64,000 bases of DNA from Saccharothrix sp. S26 (GCF_021390395.1 NZ_JAJUWT010000031.1:1-64000); one strand, 5' to 3'. Positions 25,704 to 35,348 are shown, counted from the first letter of the stretch. Translations and numbers: made by a program. Notes: generated by a model not told the origin, from the sequence alone.

Positions 25704-28700
25704 TGGGCTGGAACAACCCGCCGGTCCGGTGGTCGGAGCTGGAGAGCGCGCTGTCGGGCAAGCCCGCGCCACCCGACGGTGGCGACAGCCCGGCGTGGAC
25801 GCACCGCCGCGAGCGCTACGAGGCCCCGTCCGACTTCGCGGTCAAGGTGGACGAGCTCGGCTCGACGCGTGCCCGCGTGCCGTACGTCGAGCTGCACTGC
25901 CACTCCAACTTCAGCTTCCTCGACGGCGCGAGCCACCCGGAGGAGCTGGTGGAGGCGGCGCAGCAGCTCGGGCTCGACGGGCTGGCGTTGACCGACCATG
26001 ACGGCATGTACGGCGTGGTCCGGTTCGCCGAGGCCGCCAAGGAGCTCGGCGTGCGCACGGTGTTCGGCACGGAGCTGAGCCTCGGGCTGGGCGCGCCGCA
26101 GAACGGTGTGCCCGACCCGGAGGGCGAGCACCTGCTCCTGCTGGCGACCAACCGCGACGGCTACCACGCGTTGTGCCGCACGATCACCACCGGCCAGCTC
26201 GCGGACGGCAGCGAGAAGGGGCGGCCGGTGTACCGGCTGGAGGAGGTCGTCGCGGACACCCGCGACGACTGCGTCGTGCTCACCGGCTGCCGCAAGGGCG
26301 CGGTGCGGCGGGCGTTGGCGCGGGAGGGGCCGGAGGCGGCGTTCGCGCAACTGCGCAGGCTGGTCGACCTGTACGGGGCCGACCGGGTGTTCGTGGAGCT
26401 GACCGACCACGGCTACCCCGAGGACGGCCCGCGCAACGACCTGCTCTGGGGCATGGCGCACGACCTGGGGTTGCCGACCGTGGCGACGAACGCCGTGCAC
26501 TACGCGGTGCCCGCGCGCGGCCGGCTGGCGGCGGCGATGGCGGCGGTGCGGGCGAGGCGCAGCCTGGACGAGATGGCGGGCTGGCTGCCGCCCGGCCGCA
26601 CGGCGTGCCTGCGGTCGGGGGAGGAGATGGCCCGCCGGTTCGCCCGGTTCCCCGGCGCGGTGCACCGCTCGGCCGTGCTCGGCCTGCAGTGCCAGTTCGA
26701 CCTCAGGCTGATCGCGCCGCAACTGCCGCCGTTCGACGTGCCGCCGGGGCACGACGAGAACAGCTACCTGCGTGAGCTGACCTACGAGGGCGCGGCCCGC
26801 CGGTACCGCTCGATCGGCGAGAACCCCAGGGCGTACCGGCAGATCGAGCACGAGCTGAAGGTCATCGAGAAGCTGAACTTCCCCGGCTACTTCCTCGTCG
26901 TGCACGACATCGTCTCGTTCTGCCGGCGCAACGACATCCTCTGCCAGGGCCGCGGCTCGGCCGCGAACTCCGCGGTCTGCTACGCCCTGGGCATCACCAA
27001 CGTCGACGCGGTCCGCTTCGACCTGCTCTTCGAGCGGTTCCTGGCCCCGGCCCGCGACGGCCCGCCCGACATCGACCTCGACATCGAGTCCGACCGCCGC
27101 GAGGAGGTCATCCAGTACGTCTACCGCAAGTACGGGCGTCGGCACGCCGCTCAGGTCGCCAACGTCATCAGCTACCGCGGCCGGTCGGCGATCCGGGACG
27201 TGGCGCGGGCACTCGGCTACTCGGTCGGCCAGCAGGACGCGTGGAGCAAGCAGATCGACCGCTGGGGACCGTTGCGCTCCGCGGTGGAGGAGGGCGGCAT
27301 CCCCGGCCCGGTGCTGGAACTGGCCGCCGAGCTGGAGAACTTCCCGCGGCACCTGGGCATCCACTCCGGCGGCATGGTCATCTGCGACCGGCCGGTCAGC
27401 GAGGTGTGTCCGGTCGAGAAGGGCCGGATGACCGACCGCACGGTGTTGCAGTGGGACAAGGACGACTGCGCCTCCATCGGGTTGGTGAAGTTCGACCTGC
27501 TCGGCCTGGGCATGCTGTCGGCGTTGCACTACGCGATCGACCTGGTGCGCGAGCACGAGGGCGTCGAGGTCGACATCGGCGACCTCGACCTGAACGACCA
27601 GCGCGTCTACGAGATGCTCCAGCGCGCCGATTCGGTGGGCGTGTTCCAGGTGGAGAGCCGGGCCCAGATGGCGACCCTGCCCCGGCTCAAGCCGCGGACG
27701 TTCTACGACCTGGTGGTGGAGGTCGCGCTGATCCGCCCCGGCCCGATCCAGGGCGGCTCGGTGCACCCCTACATCCGCCGCCGCAACGGCAAGGAGCAGT
27801 GGGACTACGACCACCCCCTGCTGGAGGGCGCGCTCAAGAAGACCCTCGGCGTGCCGCTGTTCCAGGAGCAGCTCATGCAGATCGCCGTCGACGTGGCCGA
27901 CTTCAGCCCCGCCGAGGCCGACGAGCTGCGGCGCGCCATGGGCGCGAAACGCTCGACGCACCGCATGGAACGCCTCCGCGAGCGCTTCTACGAAGGGGCC
28001 AAGGCCAACGGCATCGACGACGAGCTGGCCGAGAAGATCTACGCGAAGCTGTTGGCGTTCGCCAACTTCGGCTTCCCGGAGAGCCACGCGCTCAGCTTCG
28101 CGCACCTCGTGTTCGTCAGCGCCTGGTTCAAGCTCTACCACCCGGCCGCGTTCTGCGCGGCGTTGCTGCGTGCTCAGCCCATGGGCTTCTACTCCCCTCA
28201 GTCGTTGGTCGCCGACGCCCGGCGGCACGGCGTGCGCGTGCTGGGGCCCGACGTGAACGCCAGCCTCGCCCACGCCACGCTCGAGCTGGTGGACGGCGAG
28301 CAGGCCGTGCGCATCGGCCTGGGCGGCATCCGGACCATTGGGCAAGGGGTCGCGGAAGAGGTCGTGGCACAACGGGAGTCGGGCGGTGGACCGTTCCGGG
28401 ACATGGCGGACTTCGGCAGCCGGGTCCGCCTGACCACCGCGCAGGTCGAGGCGTTGGCCACGGCCGGCGCGTTCGGCTGCTTCGGCCTGGACCGGCGCGC
28501 CGCCCTGTGGTCGGCGGGTGCCGTGGCGAGGATCCGCCCGGACCGCCTCCCCGGCACCGCGGTCGGCACCGAGGCACCCGCCCTGCCCGGCATGGACGAG
28601 GTCGAGCTGGCCGTGGCGGACGTGTGGGCGATGGGGTTGTCCCCGGACAGCTTCCCGACCGAGTTCGTGCGTGACCGGCTGACGGCCCTGGGTGCCCTGG

Positions 28701-29005
28701 CCACCGCGGACCTGGCCGCGGTGCCCGACGGCACCAGGGTGTTGATCGGCGGCGCGGTGACCCACCGACAACGCCCCGGCACGGCGGGCGGGGTCACGTT
28801 CCTCAACATCGAGGACGAGACCGGGATGGTCAACGTCGTGTGCACCACGGGCTTGTGGGCCCGCTACCGGAAGGTCGCCCGCACCAGCCCCGCGTTGTTG
28901 GTGCGGGGTGTGGTGGAGTCGGCGGAAGGCGTGATCAGCATTCGGGCCGAACGGTTGCAGCAGTTGGACTTGCGCATCCCGTCCCGATCGCGGGACTTTC
29001 GTTGA
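25703..29005 (+). CDS. dnaE2: error-prone DNA polymerase DnaE2
   Basis: 1100-residue C-family polymerase alpha paralogue for translesion synthesis and damage-induced mutagenesis. The N-terminal PHP domain begins YVELHCHSNFSFLDGASHPEE. The polymerase active site has the Asp cluster PPDIDLDIESDRREEV, RGSAANSAVCYALG and GMLSALHYAIDL. The finger/thumb part includes PLFQEQLMQIAVDVADFS and ANFGFPESHALSFAHL. An OB-fold lies near the C-terminus (FLNIEDETGMVNVVC). Length is normal for DnaE2. It ends the operon imuA'-imuB-68aa-dnaE2 controlled by the LexA box at 23056. Confidence 0.96.
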   Translation: MGWNNPPVRWSELESALSGKPAPPDGGDSPAWTHRRERYEAPSDFAVKVDELGSTRARVPYVELHCHSNFSFLDGASHPEELVEAAQQLGLDGLALTDHDGMYGVVRFAEAAKELGVRTVFGTELSLGLGAPQNGVPDPEGEHLLLLATNRDGYHALCRTITTGQLADGSEKGRPVYRLEEVVADTRDDCVVLTGCRKGAVRRALAREGPEAAFAQLRRLVDLYGADRVFVELTDHGYPEDGPRNDLLWGMAHDLGLPTVATNAVHYAVPARGRLAAAMAAVRARRSLDEMAGWLPPGRTACLRSGEEMARRFARFPGAVHRSAVLGLQCQFDLRLIAPQLPPFDVPPGHDENSYLRELTYEGAARRYRSIGENPRAYRQIEHELKVIEKLNFPGYFLVVHDIVSFCRRNDILCQGRGSAANSAVCYALGITNVDAVRFDLLFERFLAPARDGPPDIDLDIESDRREEVIQYVYRKYGRRHAAQVANVISYRGRSAIRDVARALGYSVGQQDAWSKQIDRWGPLRSAVEEGGIPGPVLELAAELENFPRHLGIHSGGMVICDRPVSEVCPVEKGRMTDRTVLQWDKDDCASIGLVKFDLLGLGMLSALHYAIDLVREHEGVEVDIGDLDLNDQRVYEMLQRADSVGVFQVESRAQMATLPRLKPRTFYDLVVEVALIRPGPIQGGSVHPYIRRRNGKEQWDYDHPLLEGALKKTLGVPLFQEQLMQIAVDVADFSPAEADELRRAMGAKRSTHRMERLRERFYEGAKANGIDDELAEKIYAKLLAFANFGFPESHALSFAHLVFVSAWFKLYHPAAFCAALLRAQPMGFYSPQSLVADARRHGVRVLGPDVNASLAHATLELVDGEQAVRIGLGGIRTIGQGVAEEVVAQRESGGGPFRDMADFGSRVRLTTAQVEALATAGAFGCFGLDRRAALWSAGAVARIRPDRLPGTAVGTEAPALPGMDEVELAVADVWAMGLSPDSFPTEFVRDRLTALGALATADLAAVPDGTRVLIGGAVTHRQRPGTAGGVTFLNIEDETGMVNVVCTTGLWARYRKVARTSPALLVRGVVESAEGVISIRAERLQQLDLRIPSRSRDFR

Positions 29006-29292
29006 GCTTGCGGAGCACGTGCTCGTTGCCGCCTGCTCACCTGCCGCGTCTGCTCACCGGCTGTCTGCTGCTCGTCTGCTGTCTGCTGCTCGCCGTTTGC
29101 CGCCTCGCGCCTCGCGCCTCCTCGTCGACTTGGGCTGCGGCTCCCCGCCTTATGGTTGCGTGCCGTCCGTTTTTCGTTCGCGCCGTCTGTCAGGTGTGCT
29201 GGGGTCTCCTTTCTGGCGATTGTTGAGAAGTCGCCAACTTTTTGCGCTCGGCCAACCCGTTGCGGCTCGCCGCTGCCCGGTTTGGTCGGGCT
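29006..29292. other. gene-free low-complexity stretch after dnaE2
   Basis: A repetitive run of CTGCTCGTCTGCTGTCTG-like units around 29020-29110 leads into a more T-rich segment with a terminator at 29214-29243. ORFs here have no RBS and only low-complexity products. It forms the left flank of a mobile-element graveyard. Confidence 0.5.
29214..29243 (+). terminator. intrinsic terminator with U-tract
   Basis: TGGCGA (29214-29219) pairs with TCGCCA (29231-29236), followed by ACTTTTT. The nearest rightward gene is dnaE2, 210 bases upstream. Confidence 0.5.
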
Positions 29293-29418
29293 CGATTTGA
29301 CATGGGGCCCTTACGGGCACTCCAGGCAGGCCAAAGCCGGGCAGGCCTGGCGGATAAAGCGCCCGCCAAGCCTGCCCGGCTTCGACCAGCCTAAAGCACC
29401 CGAACCCATGTCAAATCG
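29293..29418. repeat. 126-bp nested palindrome (MITE/REP-like)
   Basis: The outer 14-bp arms CGATTTGACATGGG (29293-29306) and CCCATGTCAAATCG (29405-29418) are perfect inverted repeats. Inside is a near-continuous stem, AAGCCGGGCAGGC + TGGCGG against CCGCCA + GCCTGCCCGGCTT (29334-29382), around an 8-10 base loop. No coding capacity. The right arm recurs as a partial copy at 30150-30179. Confidence 0.7.
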
Positions 29419-29437
29419 GGCCTCGGTGGGTGGTGGC

Positions 29438-29515
29438 GGGTCCGTTGAGGGCGGGTTGGGCGAGTTGGGGGCGGGCGGGTTGGTGGGTGGGTTGGTGGGA
29501 AGGTTTGTGGGGAGG
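29438..29515 (+). other. G-rich tract with quadruplex-forming pattern
   Basis: Repeated GGG runs separated by 1-6 bases (GGGCGGGTTGGGCGAGTTGGG, then GGGGGCGGGCGGG and several GGTGGG units). This meets the usual G-quadruplex motif several times over. Non-coding, next to the IS remnant. Confidence 0.5.
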
Positions 29516-29538
29516 CGGTGAGCCAGGGCAGGGTGCGT

Positions 29539-30142
29539 TCAACGACCCAGCTTCGTGAGGACGGGTGGTCGTGGGCATTGTCGGCGTGCAGTTTGTGAGG
29601 GGTGCGGCGGCGGGGCCCCCTCGGGACCGGATCGCCGGGATGGTGCGAACGAGGGTTTGAGGCCGTGGCAGTCGTTGATGGTCGCGCCCGGCACCGCCAC
29701 GGCGAGCGGGAGGCCGCTGTGGTCGGTCAGGATGTGGTGCTTGGAACTGGGTTTGCCCCGGTCGACCGGGTTGCGGCGACGAAGTCGCCCTCTTTTTCCG
29801 GCCCGCACGGTGGCCGTGTCGACCGCCGTGCGGGACCAGTCCACCAGACCCCTGCCGTCCAGTTCGTCCGGCACGGCGCGGTGCAGCCGCCGCACAACCC
29901 CGCCTCGGTCCAGGCCAGACACCGGCGGTGCGCGAGTAGGCACGCTCACCCGAACGAGGGCGGTAGGTGCCGCCAGGCGCAGCCGCTGGTCAACACGAAC
30001 ACGATCGCGGTGAACACCGCCCGGTCGTTCACCGGAGTCATCCCGCCGCCCTGACGACGCGGCGTGAACGGCGGGATCAACGGCGCGACCAGCTCCCACA
30101 ACTCATCGGGCACCAGACGTGAAGCCAACTCGTCCACGAACA
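29539..30142 (-). pseudogene. broken IS5-family transposase
   Basis: The leftward reading frame starts near 30142 with LVPDELWELVAPLIPPF and NDRAVFTAIVFVLTSGCAWRHLPP, the N-terminal DUF4096 part of IS5-group transposases. It stops around 29946, and the protein continues in another frame with LVDWSRTAVDTATVRAG (first DDE Asp), NPVDRGKPSSKHHILTD and LPLAVAVPGATINDCHG. It then decays before the second Asp and the YREK-type Glu. At least one frameshift and a C-terminal deletion mean it cannot make active transposase. Terminal inverted repeats are not visible. Confidence 0.85.
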
Positions 30143-30149
30143 CGCTCTG

Positions 30150-30179
30150 AAGCACCCGAACCCAGGTCAAATCGGGCCT
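30150..30179 (+). repeat. second copy of the palindrome's right arm
   Basis: AAGCACCCGAACCCAGGTCA (first 20 bases) continuing to ATCGGGCCT matches 29394-29423 with one mismatch, same orientation. The two copies bracket the transposase remnant. Confidence 0.7.
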
Positions 30180-30224
30180 TGGTTGGCTGGTTCCGGGTCC
30201 GGTGGGGCGAGTCGGTGGGTGGGG

Positions 30225-30788
30225 TTAGGCGTCGGTTTTGGTGTAGGTGGTGAAGATGACGCCCGTGTCGAAGGTTCTCGTGGTGGCTTTGGTGAAGCGG
30301 GTGGTGGGGAAGTCGCCGGCGAAGAGGGGGATCCCCTTGCCTAGCACGATCGGGTGGATTTTCAGGATCAGTTCGTCGATTTCCGGTAGCAAGGTGGCGG
30401 CGAGGCGGCCTCCGCCGCACAGCCAGATGCCCAGGCCCGGTTCTTGTTTCAGGTCGCGAACCTTCGGCAGGGGGTCGGCGATCACCTCGACGTCGTCCGG
30501 TGTGGTGGTGAGCCTGGTGGAGACGACGTATTGGCGCAGATGTGGATAAGGGCTCGGTAGGCCGCCGGGGACTTGGTAGGTGGCGCGGCCCATGAGGATC
30601 GTGTCGAAGGTCTTGTTCTCGGCGTCGATGCCCATGGCCTCGCGGGCCTGGGCGGGCAGGGTGTCGGGGTACTCCTCGTACAGGGCGGTCATGTGGTCGC
30701 CTTCGAAGAGGAAGTCGCCGAAGCCGCCCTTCGGGTCGGCGATGAAGCCGTCGAGCGAGGTGGCGGTGAAGTAGGTCAGGGTTCGCAT
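30225..30788 (-). CDS. RibD C-terminal/DHFR-like reductase
   Basis: 187 residues. Dihydrofolate-reductase fold protein of the RibD-C family: RTLTYFTATSLDGFIADPKG at the N-terminus, TILMGRATYQV, YVVSTRL, IWLCGGGRLAATLLPEIDEL (NADPH-binding Gly loop) and HPIVLGKGIPLF. These are usually NADPH-dependent reductases of unknown substrate and are not true DHFR. It is divergent from a TetR gene with about 75 bases between, which probably regulates it. Confidence 0.9.
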   Translation of the reverse strand: MRTLTYFTATSLDGFIADPKGGFGDFLFEGDHMTALYEEYPDTLPAQAREAMGIDAENKTFDTILMGRATYQVPGGLPSPYPHLRQYVVSTRLTTTPDDVEVIADPLPKVRDLKQEPGLGIWLCGGGRLAATLLPEIDELILKIHPIVLGKGIPLFAGDFPTTRFTKATTRTFDTGVIFTTYTKTDA

Positions 30789-30807
30789 GGTGAGGCTCCT
30801 TTGGGGT

Positions 30808-30836
30808 TCAGTACCACTCTGACTGTAGTACTATGG
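30808..30836. promoter_or_regulatory. possible operator between reductase and TetR
   Basis: AGTAC, 13 bases, GTACT: an interrupted palindrome within the divergent promoter region around 30810-30832. It could bind the adjacent TetR. Weak evidence. Confidence 0.35.
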
Positions 30837-30864
30837 TTGGAGTGGTTGTCAAGGAGGGATCTTG

Positions 30865-31452
30865 GTGCGTAACCCGAACAGGCGTATTGCGTTGGTCAAC
30901 GCGGCCATCGAGGTGTTGGCGCGAGAGGGTGCGCGGGGGTTGACGTTTCGCGCCGTCGACCAGGAGGCGGGGGTGCCCAACGGGACGGCGTCGAACTACT
31001 TCGCCAACCGGGACGACTTGTTGCGACAGGTCGGGGAGCACATCCACGTGCGGCTCTCACCCGACGCGCAGCAGTTGGCGGAGACGATGTCCGGACCGCC
31101 CGACAAGAGCCTCGTGGTCCGGTTGCTGCAAGAGCTGCTGGAGCGCCTCCAGGTCGACCGCACGGGTTACCTGGCGCTGCTGGAGCTGAGGTTGGAGGCG
31201 ACCAGGCGCCCCGAACTCCAGGCTGCGCTGACGAAGACGATCAGCGAGAACCTGGAGCAGAACGTCCGCTTCCACCTGGACGCGGGGCTGCCCGGTGACC
31301 GCACCACGGTGGTGTCGCTCTACCTGGCGATGAGCGGCCTGATGGTGGAGCGGTTGACGTTGCCCGAAGTGCTGCCCGAGGACCAGATGGCGGAGGTGAT
31401 CACGGCACTGGTCGACCGGGCGCAGGTCAGCGGTCCAGCGGACCGCCGATGA
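30865..31452 (+). CDS. TetR family transcriptional regulator
   Basis: 195 residues from GTG 30865 (a TTG three bases earlier is possible), with AAGGAGG well placed at 30851-30857. The N-terminal HTH runs RRIALVNAAIEVLAREGARGLTFRAVDQEAGVPNGTASNYFANRDDLL. The rest is the helical ligand-binding part. It likely represses the divergent reductase and itself. Its 3' end overlaps the convergent DUF3017 gene by 26 bases. Confidence 0.9.
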   Translation: MRNPNRRIALVNAAIEVLAREGARGLTFRAVDQEAGVPNGTASNYFANRDDLLRQVGEHIHVRLSPDAQQLAETMSGPPDKSLVVRLLQELLERLQVDRTGYLALLELRLEATRRPELQAALTKTISENLEQNVRFHLDAGLPGDRTTVVSLYLAMSGLMVERLTLPEVLPEDQMAEVITALVDRAQVSGPADRR

Positions 31453-31729
31453 TGGTCATCGCCACGAAGATCACGGCGACGCCCAGGCCCGAGTAGAGCA
31501 GGGCGTCCACGCTGCGGCCCCGGATGGCGATCAGGCCCGCCTGCTCATCGGTCACCAGCACGCGCAGCAGCGCGGCGATGAGCAGGGCGAGCCCGATCAG
31601 GACCGCGCCCTGCCGCCAGTGGTACTGCACGATCCGGAGCAGGCCCAGGCCGACCACCGCGAGCACCAGCACGAACGGCAGGTGCTTGCCCGCCGCGGAC
31701 CGCCAGCGCTGTTCCGGCAACAACTCCAC
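31427..31729 (-). CDS. DUF3017 membrane protein
   Basis: 100 residues, GTG start. Three hydrophobic helices: HLPFVLVLAVVGLGLLRIVQ, GAVLIGLALLIAALLRVLV and LLYSGLGVAVIFVAMTIIGG. DUF3017 is nearly always found just after folD in actinomycetes, as here (10 bases downstream). Role unknown. Confidence 0.88.
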   Translation of the reverse strand: MELLPEQRWRSAAGKHLPFVLVLAVVGLGLLRIVQYHWRQGAVLIGLALLIAALLRVLVTDEQAGLIAIRGRSVDALLYSGLGVAVIFVAMTIIGGPLDR

Positions 31730-31739
31730 CGCTTCCGCC

Positions 31740-32588
31740 TCAGGCCGTTCGCTCGGCTGCCTCGACCGTGTTGGTCAGCAGCATCGCAATGGTCATCGGG
31801 CCCGCGCCACCCGGGATCGGCGCGAGGAAACCCGCCACCTCGGCCACGTCCGGGTGAACGTCGCCCACCAGGCCGGCCTCGGTGCGCGTGATGCCGACGT
31901 CGACCACGGCGGCACCGGGCTTGACCATGTCGGCGGTGATCAGGCCGGGGCTGCCGGCGCCCGCGACGACGATGTCCGCCCGCCGCACCTCGGCCGCCAG
32001 GTCCTTGGTGCCGGTGTGGCACAACGTCACGGTGGCGTTCTCCGAGCGCCGGGTCAGCAGCAGCCCGATCGGCCGGCCGACCGTCACGCCGCGACCCACC
32101 ACGGTGACGTTCGCGCCCGACAGCGGCACGTCGTAACGGCGCAGCAGCTCGACCACGCCGCGGGGCGTGGCGGGCAGCGGGGCCTCGTCGCCGAGCACCA
32201 GCTTGCCCAGGTTGACCGGGTGCAGGCCGTCACCGTCCTTGCGCGGGTCGATGCGCTCCAGGATCGGGTTCGGGTCGAGGTGCTTGGGCAGCGGCAACTG
32301 CACGATGTAAGCGGTGCACGCGGGGTCGGCGTTGAGCTCGTCGATGACCTCTTCGAGCTGCGCCTGCGTGGTGTCGGCGGGCAGGTCGCGGCGGATCGAC
32401 GTGATGCCGACCTTCTCGCACGCCAGGTGCTTGCCCCGCACGTACGAGTGCGAGCCCGGGTCGTCGCCGACCAGCACGGTCGCCAGCCCCGGCGTCACCC
32501 CCCGCTCGCGCAACGCGCCGACCCGCGCCCGCAGGTCTTCGAAGATCGCGTCCCGGGTGGCCCTGCCGTTGAGGATCGTCGCAGTCAC
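31740..32588 (-). CDS. folD: methylene-THF dehydrogenase/cyclohydrolase
   Basis: 282 residues from GTG 32588 ([18 protein letters not shown]), matching the family N-terminus better than the ATG three codons upstream. It interconverts 5,10-methylene-THF and 10-formyl-THF, the latter feeding PurN and PurH. Motifs are [14 protein letters not shown] (catalytic Lys in SYVRGKH), QLPLPKHLD, the NADP-binding [16 protein letters not shown], and NPGG replaced by [10 protein letters not shown]. It lies 16 bases after the DMT transporter gene, so probably one operon. Confidence 0.96.
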   Translation of the reverse strand: MTATILNGRATRDAIFEDLRARVGALRERGVTPGLATVLVGDDPGSHSYVRGKHLACEKVGITSIRRDLPADTTQAQLEEVIDELNADPACTAYIVQLPLPKHLDPNPILERIDPRKDGDGLHPVNLGKLVLGDEAPLPATPRGVVELLRRYDVPLSGANVTVVGRGVTVGRPIGLLLTRRSENATVTLCHTGTKDLAAEVRRADIVVAGAGSPGLITADMVKPGAAVVDVGITRTEAGLVGDVHPDVAEVAGFLAPIPGGAGPMTIAMLLTNTVEAAERTA

Positions 32589-32604
32589 GTGCCTCATCCT
32601 CTCA

Positions 32605-33555
32605 TCACCGCCGACCGGGCAGCGCGGCGACCACCACCGCGAGCAGCGTCAACGCCGTGCCGACCAACGCGAGCACGGACACCTGCCCACCTGCGGCGGG
32701 AGCGACGACGTCCACCGCGAGCGCGCCGACGAGCTGCCCGGCCACCTGGCACAGCCCGACCAGCAGCACGCCCAGCCACCGCACCGCCAGCACAGCCGAG
32801 CCGATGGTGCAGATCCCGAGCGCGCCGCCCGCGTAGAACCACGGCTCGCTCGGCGCGGTCGAGGGCAGCCCGCGCGCCGCCACGTCGATCGCGCACACGA
32901 CGAGCAGCACCACCGTCCCGGTGCCGAAGTTGATCAGCGTGGTGACGCGCGTGCTCCGCGCCGCCTCGCGCACCAGCCCGTTCACCGCCTGCTGCCAGCC
33001 CAGCCCGATCCCGGCCACCGCGGGCAGCAGCGCGAGCCACAACGCCGACGAGTCGCCCGCCTCGTCCGACACCGCCACCGCGACCGCCACCACGGCCAAC
33101 GCCGCACCGGCCACCCGCGTCCAGGTCAACGGCACCCGCCCGGCCGGCCCGACCCCGGCCCGGTCCACCAGCAGGCTGCTCACCGCCTGCGCGCCCACCG
33201 CCGCCACGGTGAACACCGCCACGCCCAGCGCCGCGATCGTCAACCCCTGCGTGGACACGAAGAGCGCGCCGCAGGCCCCGCCCAGGCACTGCCACCAGCG
33301 GATCCGCCCCGCGCGCAACGACGACCACAGCCGACCCAGCCCGGCCCGCCCCGCGGCCGTCGTCGGCACGCCGAGCGCCAACAGCAGGAACCCGCCGCCG
33401 AACGACACCAGCGCGGCCAGGAACCCGTCGCCGAACGCGTGCCCCAACCCGCCGTTCAACCGCCCCTGAACCGCAAGGAACGTCCCACCGACGAACGCGA
33501 GCAACCCACCGACCAGCCGAACCCGATCACCCAACGCGCGCTGCCTCCCGGTCAC
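32605..33555 (-). CDS. DMT family transporter, two DUF606/YdcZ repeats
   Basis: 316 residues with about ten membrane helices in two similar halves, each opening with a short helix pair ([45 protein letters not shown]). The fused double DUF606 layout is typical of actinomycete YdcZ-like exporters. The substrate is unknown. The start overlaps the upstream MFS gene by 29 bases. Confidence 0.85.
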   Translation of the reverse strand: MTGRQRALGDRVRLVGGLLAFVGGTFLAVQGRLNGGLGHAFGDGFLAALVSFGGGFLLLALGVPTTAAGRAGLGRLWSSLRAGRIRWWQCLGGACGALFVSTQGLTIAALGVAVFTVAAVGAQAVSSLLVDRAGVGPAGRVPLTWTRVAGAALAVVAVAVAVSDEAGDSSALWLALLPAVAGIGLGWQQAVNGLVREAARSTRVTTLINFGTGTVVLLVVCAIDVAARGLPSTAPSEPWFYAGGALGICTIGSAVLAVRWLGVLLVGLCQVAGQLVGALAVDVVAPAAGGQVSVLALVGTALTLLAVVVAALPGRR

Positions 33556-34735
33556 GCACCCGGCTCGCCAGCAGCGCGCCGAGCAGCGCCGCCGCCGTGC
33601 TGGCCCCGGCCGCCGCGGCCGGCCCGAAGTGGTCCAGCAGCGACCCTGCCACGGGCAGCGCCAACGCCGAACCCGCGGTGGTGAACGTCCCCATCCAGCC
33701 GAACGCCTCGGCCTTGCGGTCCTGCGGCGCGAGCCCGCTGATCCGCTGGTTGTTGGCCGCGATGGCGGGCGCGATCGCCATGCCGCCCACCCCCAGCACC
33801 GAGCCGATCAACCACGCCGACGACGGGTCCGTCACCGGCGGCAGCACCAGCACCAGGGGTGCGACGCCCAGGGCCATCAACAGCATCCGCCGGGTGAACC
33901 TGGCCTGCCCGGCGAGCCCGCCCGCGATCAGCCCGCCGACCACGGACCCGATGCCCCACACGGCCGTCAGCACACCGGCCATCGCGGGTGTGCCCAGGTC
34001 GCGCGCCCACGCGATGATCACCATGTCGATCGACACCAGCGACGCCACCAGGAACAGCGCCGTCAGCAACGCCAGGACCAGCGAACCGTCCCGCAGCAGC
34101 GTCCGCCCGCCGGGCGCGACCTCCCGCTCCTGCGGCCGGTCCACCCCCGCCCGGCGCAACGCACCGCCGAACCCCACCGCGCCCAGCACGGCCAGCGCAC
34201 CGCACAGCCACAGCGCGACCTGCGCGTTCCACACCGCCACCACGGTCGCCGCCAGCGCCGGCCCGACGACGTACATGACCTCCTGCATCGACGCCTCGAC
34301 GGTGAACACCGCCGACTGCGCGGGCCCCGTCGCCAACCGGGGGAAGCTCGCCCGGCTCATCGCCGTCACCGGCGGCGTGGACAGCCCGGTCAGGAACCCC
34401 ACCACCACCGCCACCGGCCACGCCCCACCGGGCAGGACGGCGGGCAGCAGGCCGAGGACGGCGATGCCCACGCCGTAACCCGCCGACGTGACCAGCAGCA
34501 ACCGGCCCGCCGGGCTGCGGTCCGCCGCACGTCCCCGCAACGGCCCCGCCACGCCCATGCCCAGCGTCAACGCGCCGCCGACCACGCCCGCGAGCGCGTA
34601 CGACCCGGTCCACCCGGCTATCAGGAACGACACCGCCAGCGGTGTGGCCGGCAGGTGGATGCGGCCGATCATCGACCACAGCAGCAGCCAGGGCAGGTGC
34701 GGTATCGCGGCGAGTTCCCGGTACGGACGGAGCAC
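33527..34735 (-). CDS. MFS transporter
   Basis: 402 residues, 12 hydrophobic helices. Loop 2-3 has GMGVAGPLRGRAADRSPAGRLLL, a variant of the MFS signature GxLaDrxGrr. No N- or C-terminal extra domains. It resembles drug/metabolite exporters, but the substrate cannot be assigned. First gene of the leftward MFS-DMT-folD-DUF3017 group. Confidence 0.88.
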   Translation of the reverse strand: MLRPYRELAAIPHLPWLLLWSMIGRIHLPATPLAVSFLIAGWTGSYALAGVVGGALTLGMGVAGPLRGRAADRSPAGRLLLVTSAGYGVGIAVLGLLPAVLPGGAWPVAVVVGFLTGLSTPPVTAMSRASFPRLATGPAQSAVFTVEASMQEVMYVVGPALAATVVAVWNAQVALWLCGALAVLGAVGFGGALRRAGVDRPQEREVAPGGRTLLRDGSLVLALLTALFLVASLVSIDMVIIAWARDLGTPAMAGVLTAVWGIGSVVGGLIAGGLAGQARFTRRMLLMALGVAPLVLVLPPVTDPSSAWLIGSVLGVGGMAIAPAIAANNQRISGLAPQDRKAEAFGWMGTFTTAGSALALPVAGSLLDHFGPAAAAGASTAAALLGALLASRVRDREAARVG

Positions 34736-34844
34736 GCTGACACTCTGCCTGGGCGCACCGGCGAACCGATGCCGAATTTCGGTGGGAACCCGCGGGGCTC
34801 CGTTAGCGTCAGCACCTCTGGAGAGCGCTCACGAGGGGACCGCT

Positions 34845-35348
34845 GTGACCGATCCGACAGGACGACGGGCCGAGCTGGAGGCGCGGAACGCGGCCATGCG
34901 CGAGCAGGTCGACTCCCTCTTGGCCGAGCTGAAGGACAAGACCGCGCAGCTGCGCGAGACCCAGGCGCAGGCCATGGCGATCACGGCGACCGCGGTGTCC
35001 AAGGACGGCGCGGTCCGCGCCACCGTCGACTCGGCGGGCGCGCTGACGTCGCTGGAGTTCTCCGCGAACGCCTTCGAGCGCACCACCCCGGACAAGCTGG
35101 CGCGACTGGCCACCGAGACCGTGCGGCAGGCCGTGGCGCAGGCGCGGACCCGGCTGAACGAGGTCCTCGCGCCCGCTCAGCAGGGGCCGAGCATCGACCT
35201 GTCGGAGATGCTGCCCGGCGTGCCGTCGTTGGCCGACCTCATCCCCCAACCGCCCGCGGTGCCGGAGCCGTCGACGCGTCCGCGCCGGCCCGCGCCGCCC
35301 TCCGACGATGACGACGGCGACAGCATCATGGACAGGAGTGGCTGGTGA
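34845..35348 (+). CDS. YbaB/EbfC-like protein of the toxin locus
   Basis: 167 residues from GTG 34845. An N-terminal coiled coil (RRAELEARNAAMREQVDSLLAELKDKTAQL) leads to a YbaB-type beta hairpin/helix (SKDGAVRATVDSAGALTSLEF) and a second helix (LATETVRQAVAQARTRLNEV). The C-terminal tail is Pro-rich and acidic (PPSDDDDGDSIMD). YbaB-like proteins regularly precede WXG100 and large toxin genes in Pseudonocardiales, where they are thought to act as chaperones or secretion partners. The stop overlaps the next start (GTGA). Confidence 0.85.
   Translation: MTDPTGRRAELEARNAAMREQVDSLLAELKDKTAQLRETQAQAMAITATAVSKDGAVRATVDSAGALTSLEFSANAFERTTPDKLARLATETVRQAVAQARTRLNEVLAPAQQGPSIDLSEMLPGVPSLADLIPQPPAVPEPSTRPRRPAPPSDDDDGDSIMDRSGW

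Noticed and set aside
29019-29300. ORFs after dnaE2
   Set aside because: Low-complexity Leu/Ala/Arg products, no RBS, overlapping the terminator and repetitive DNA.
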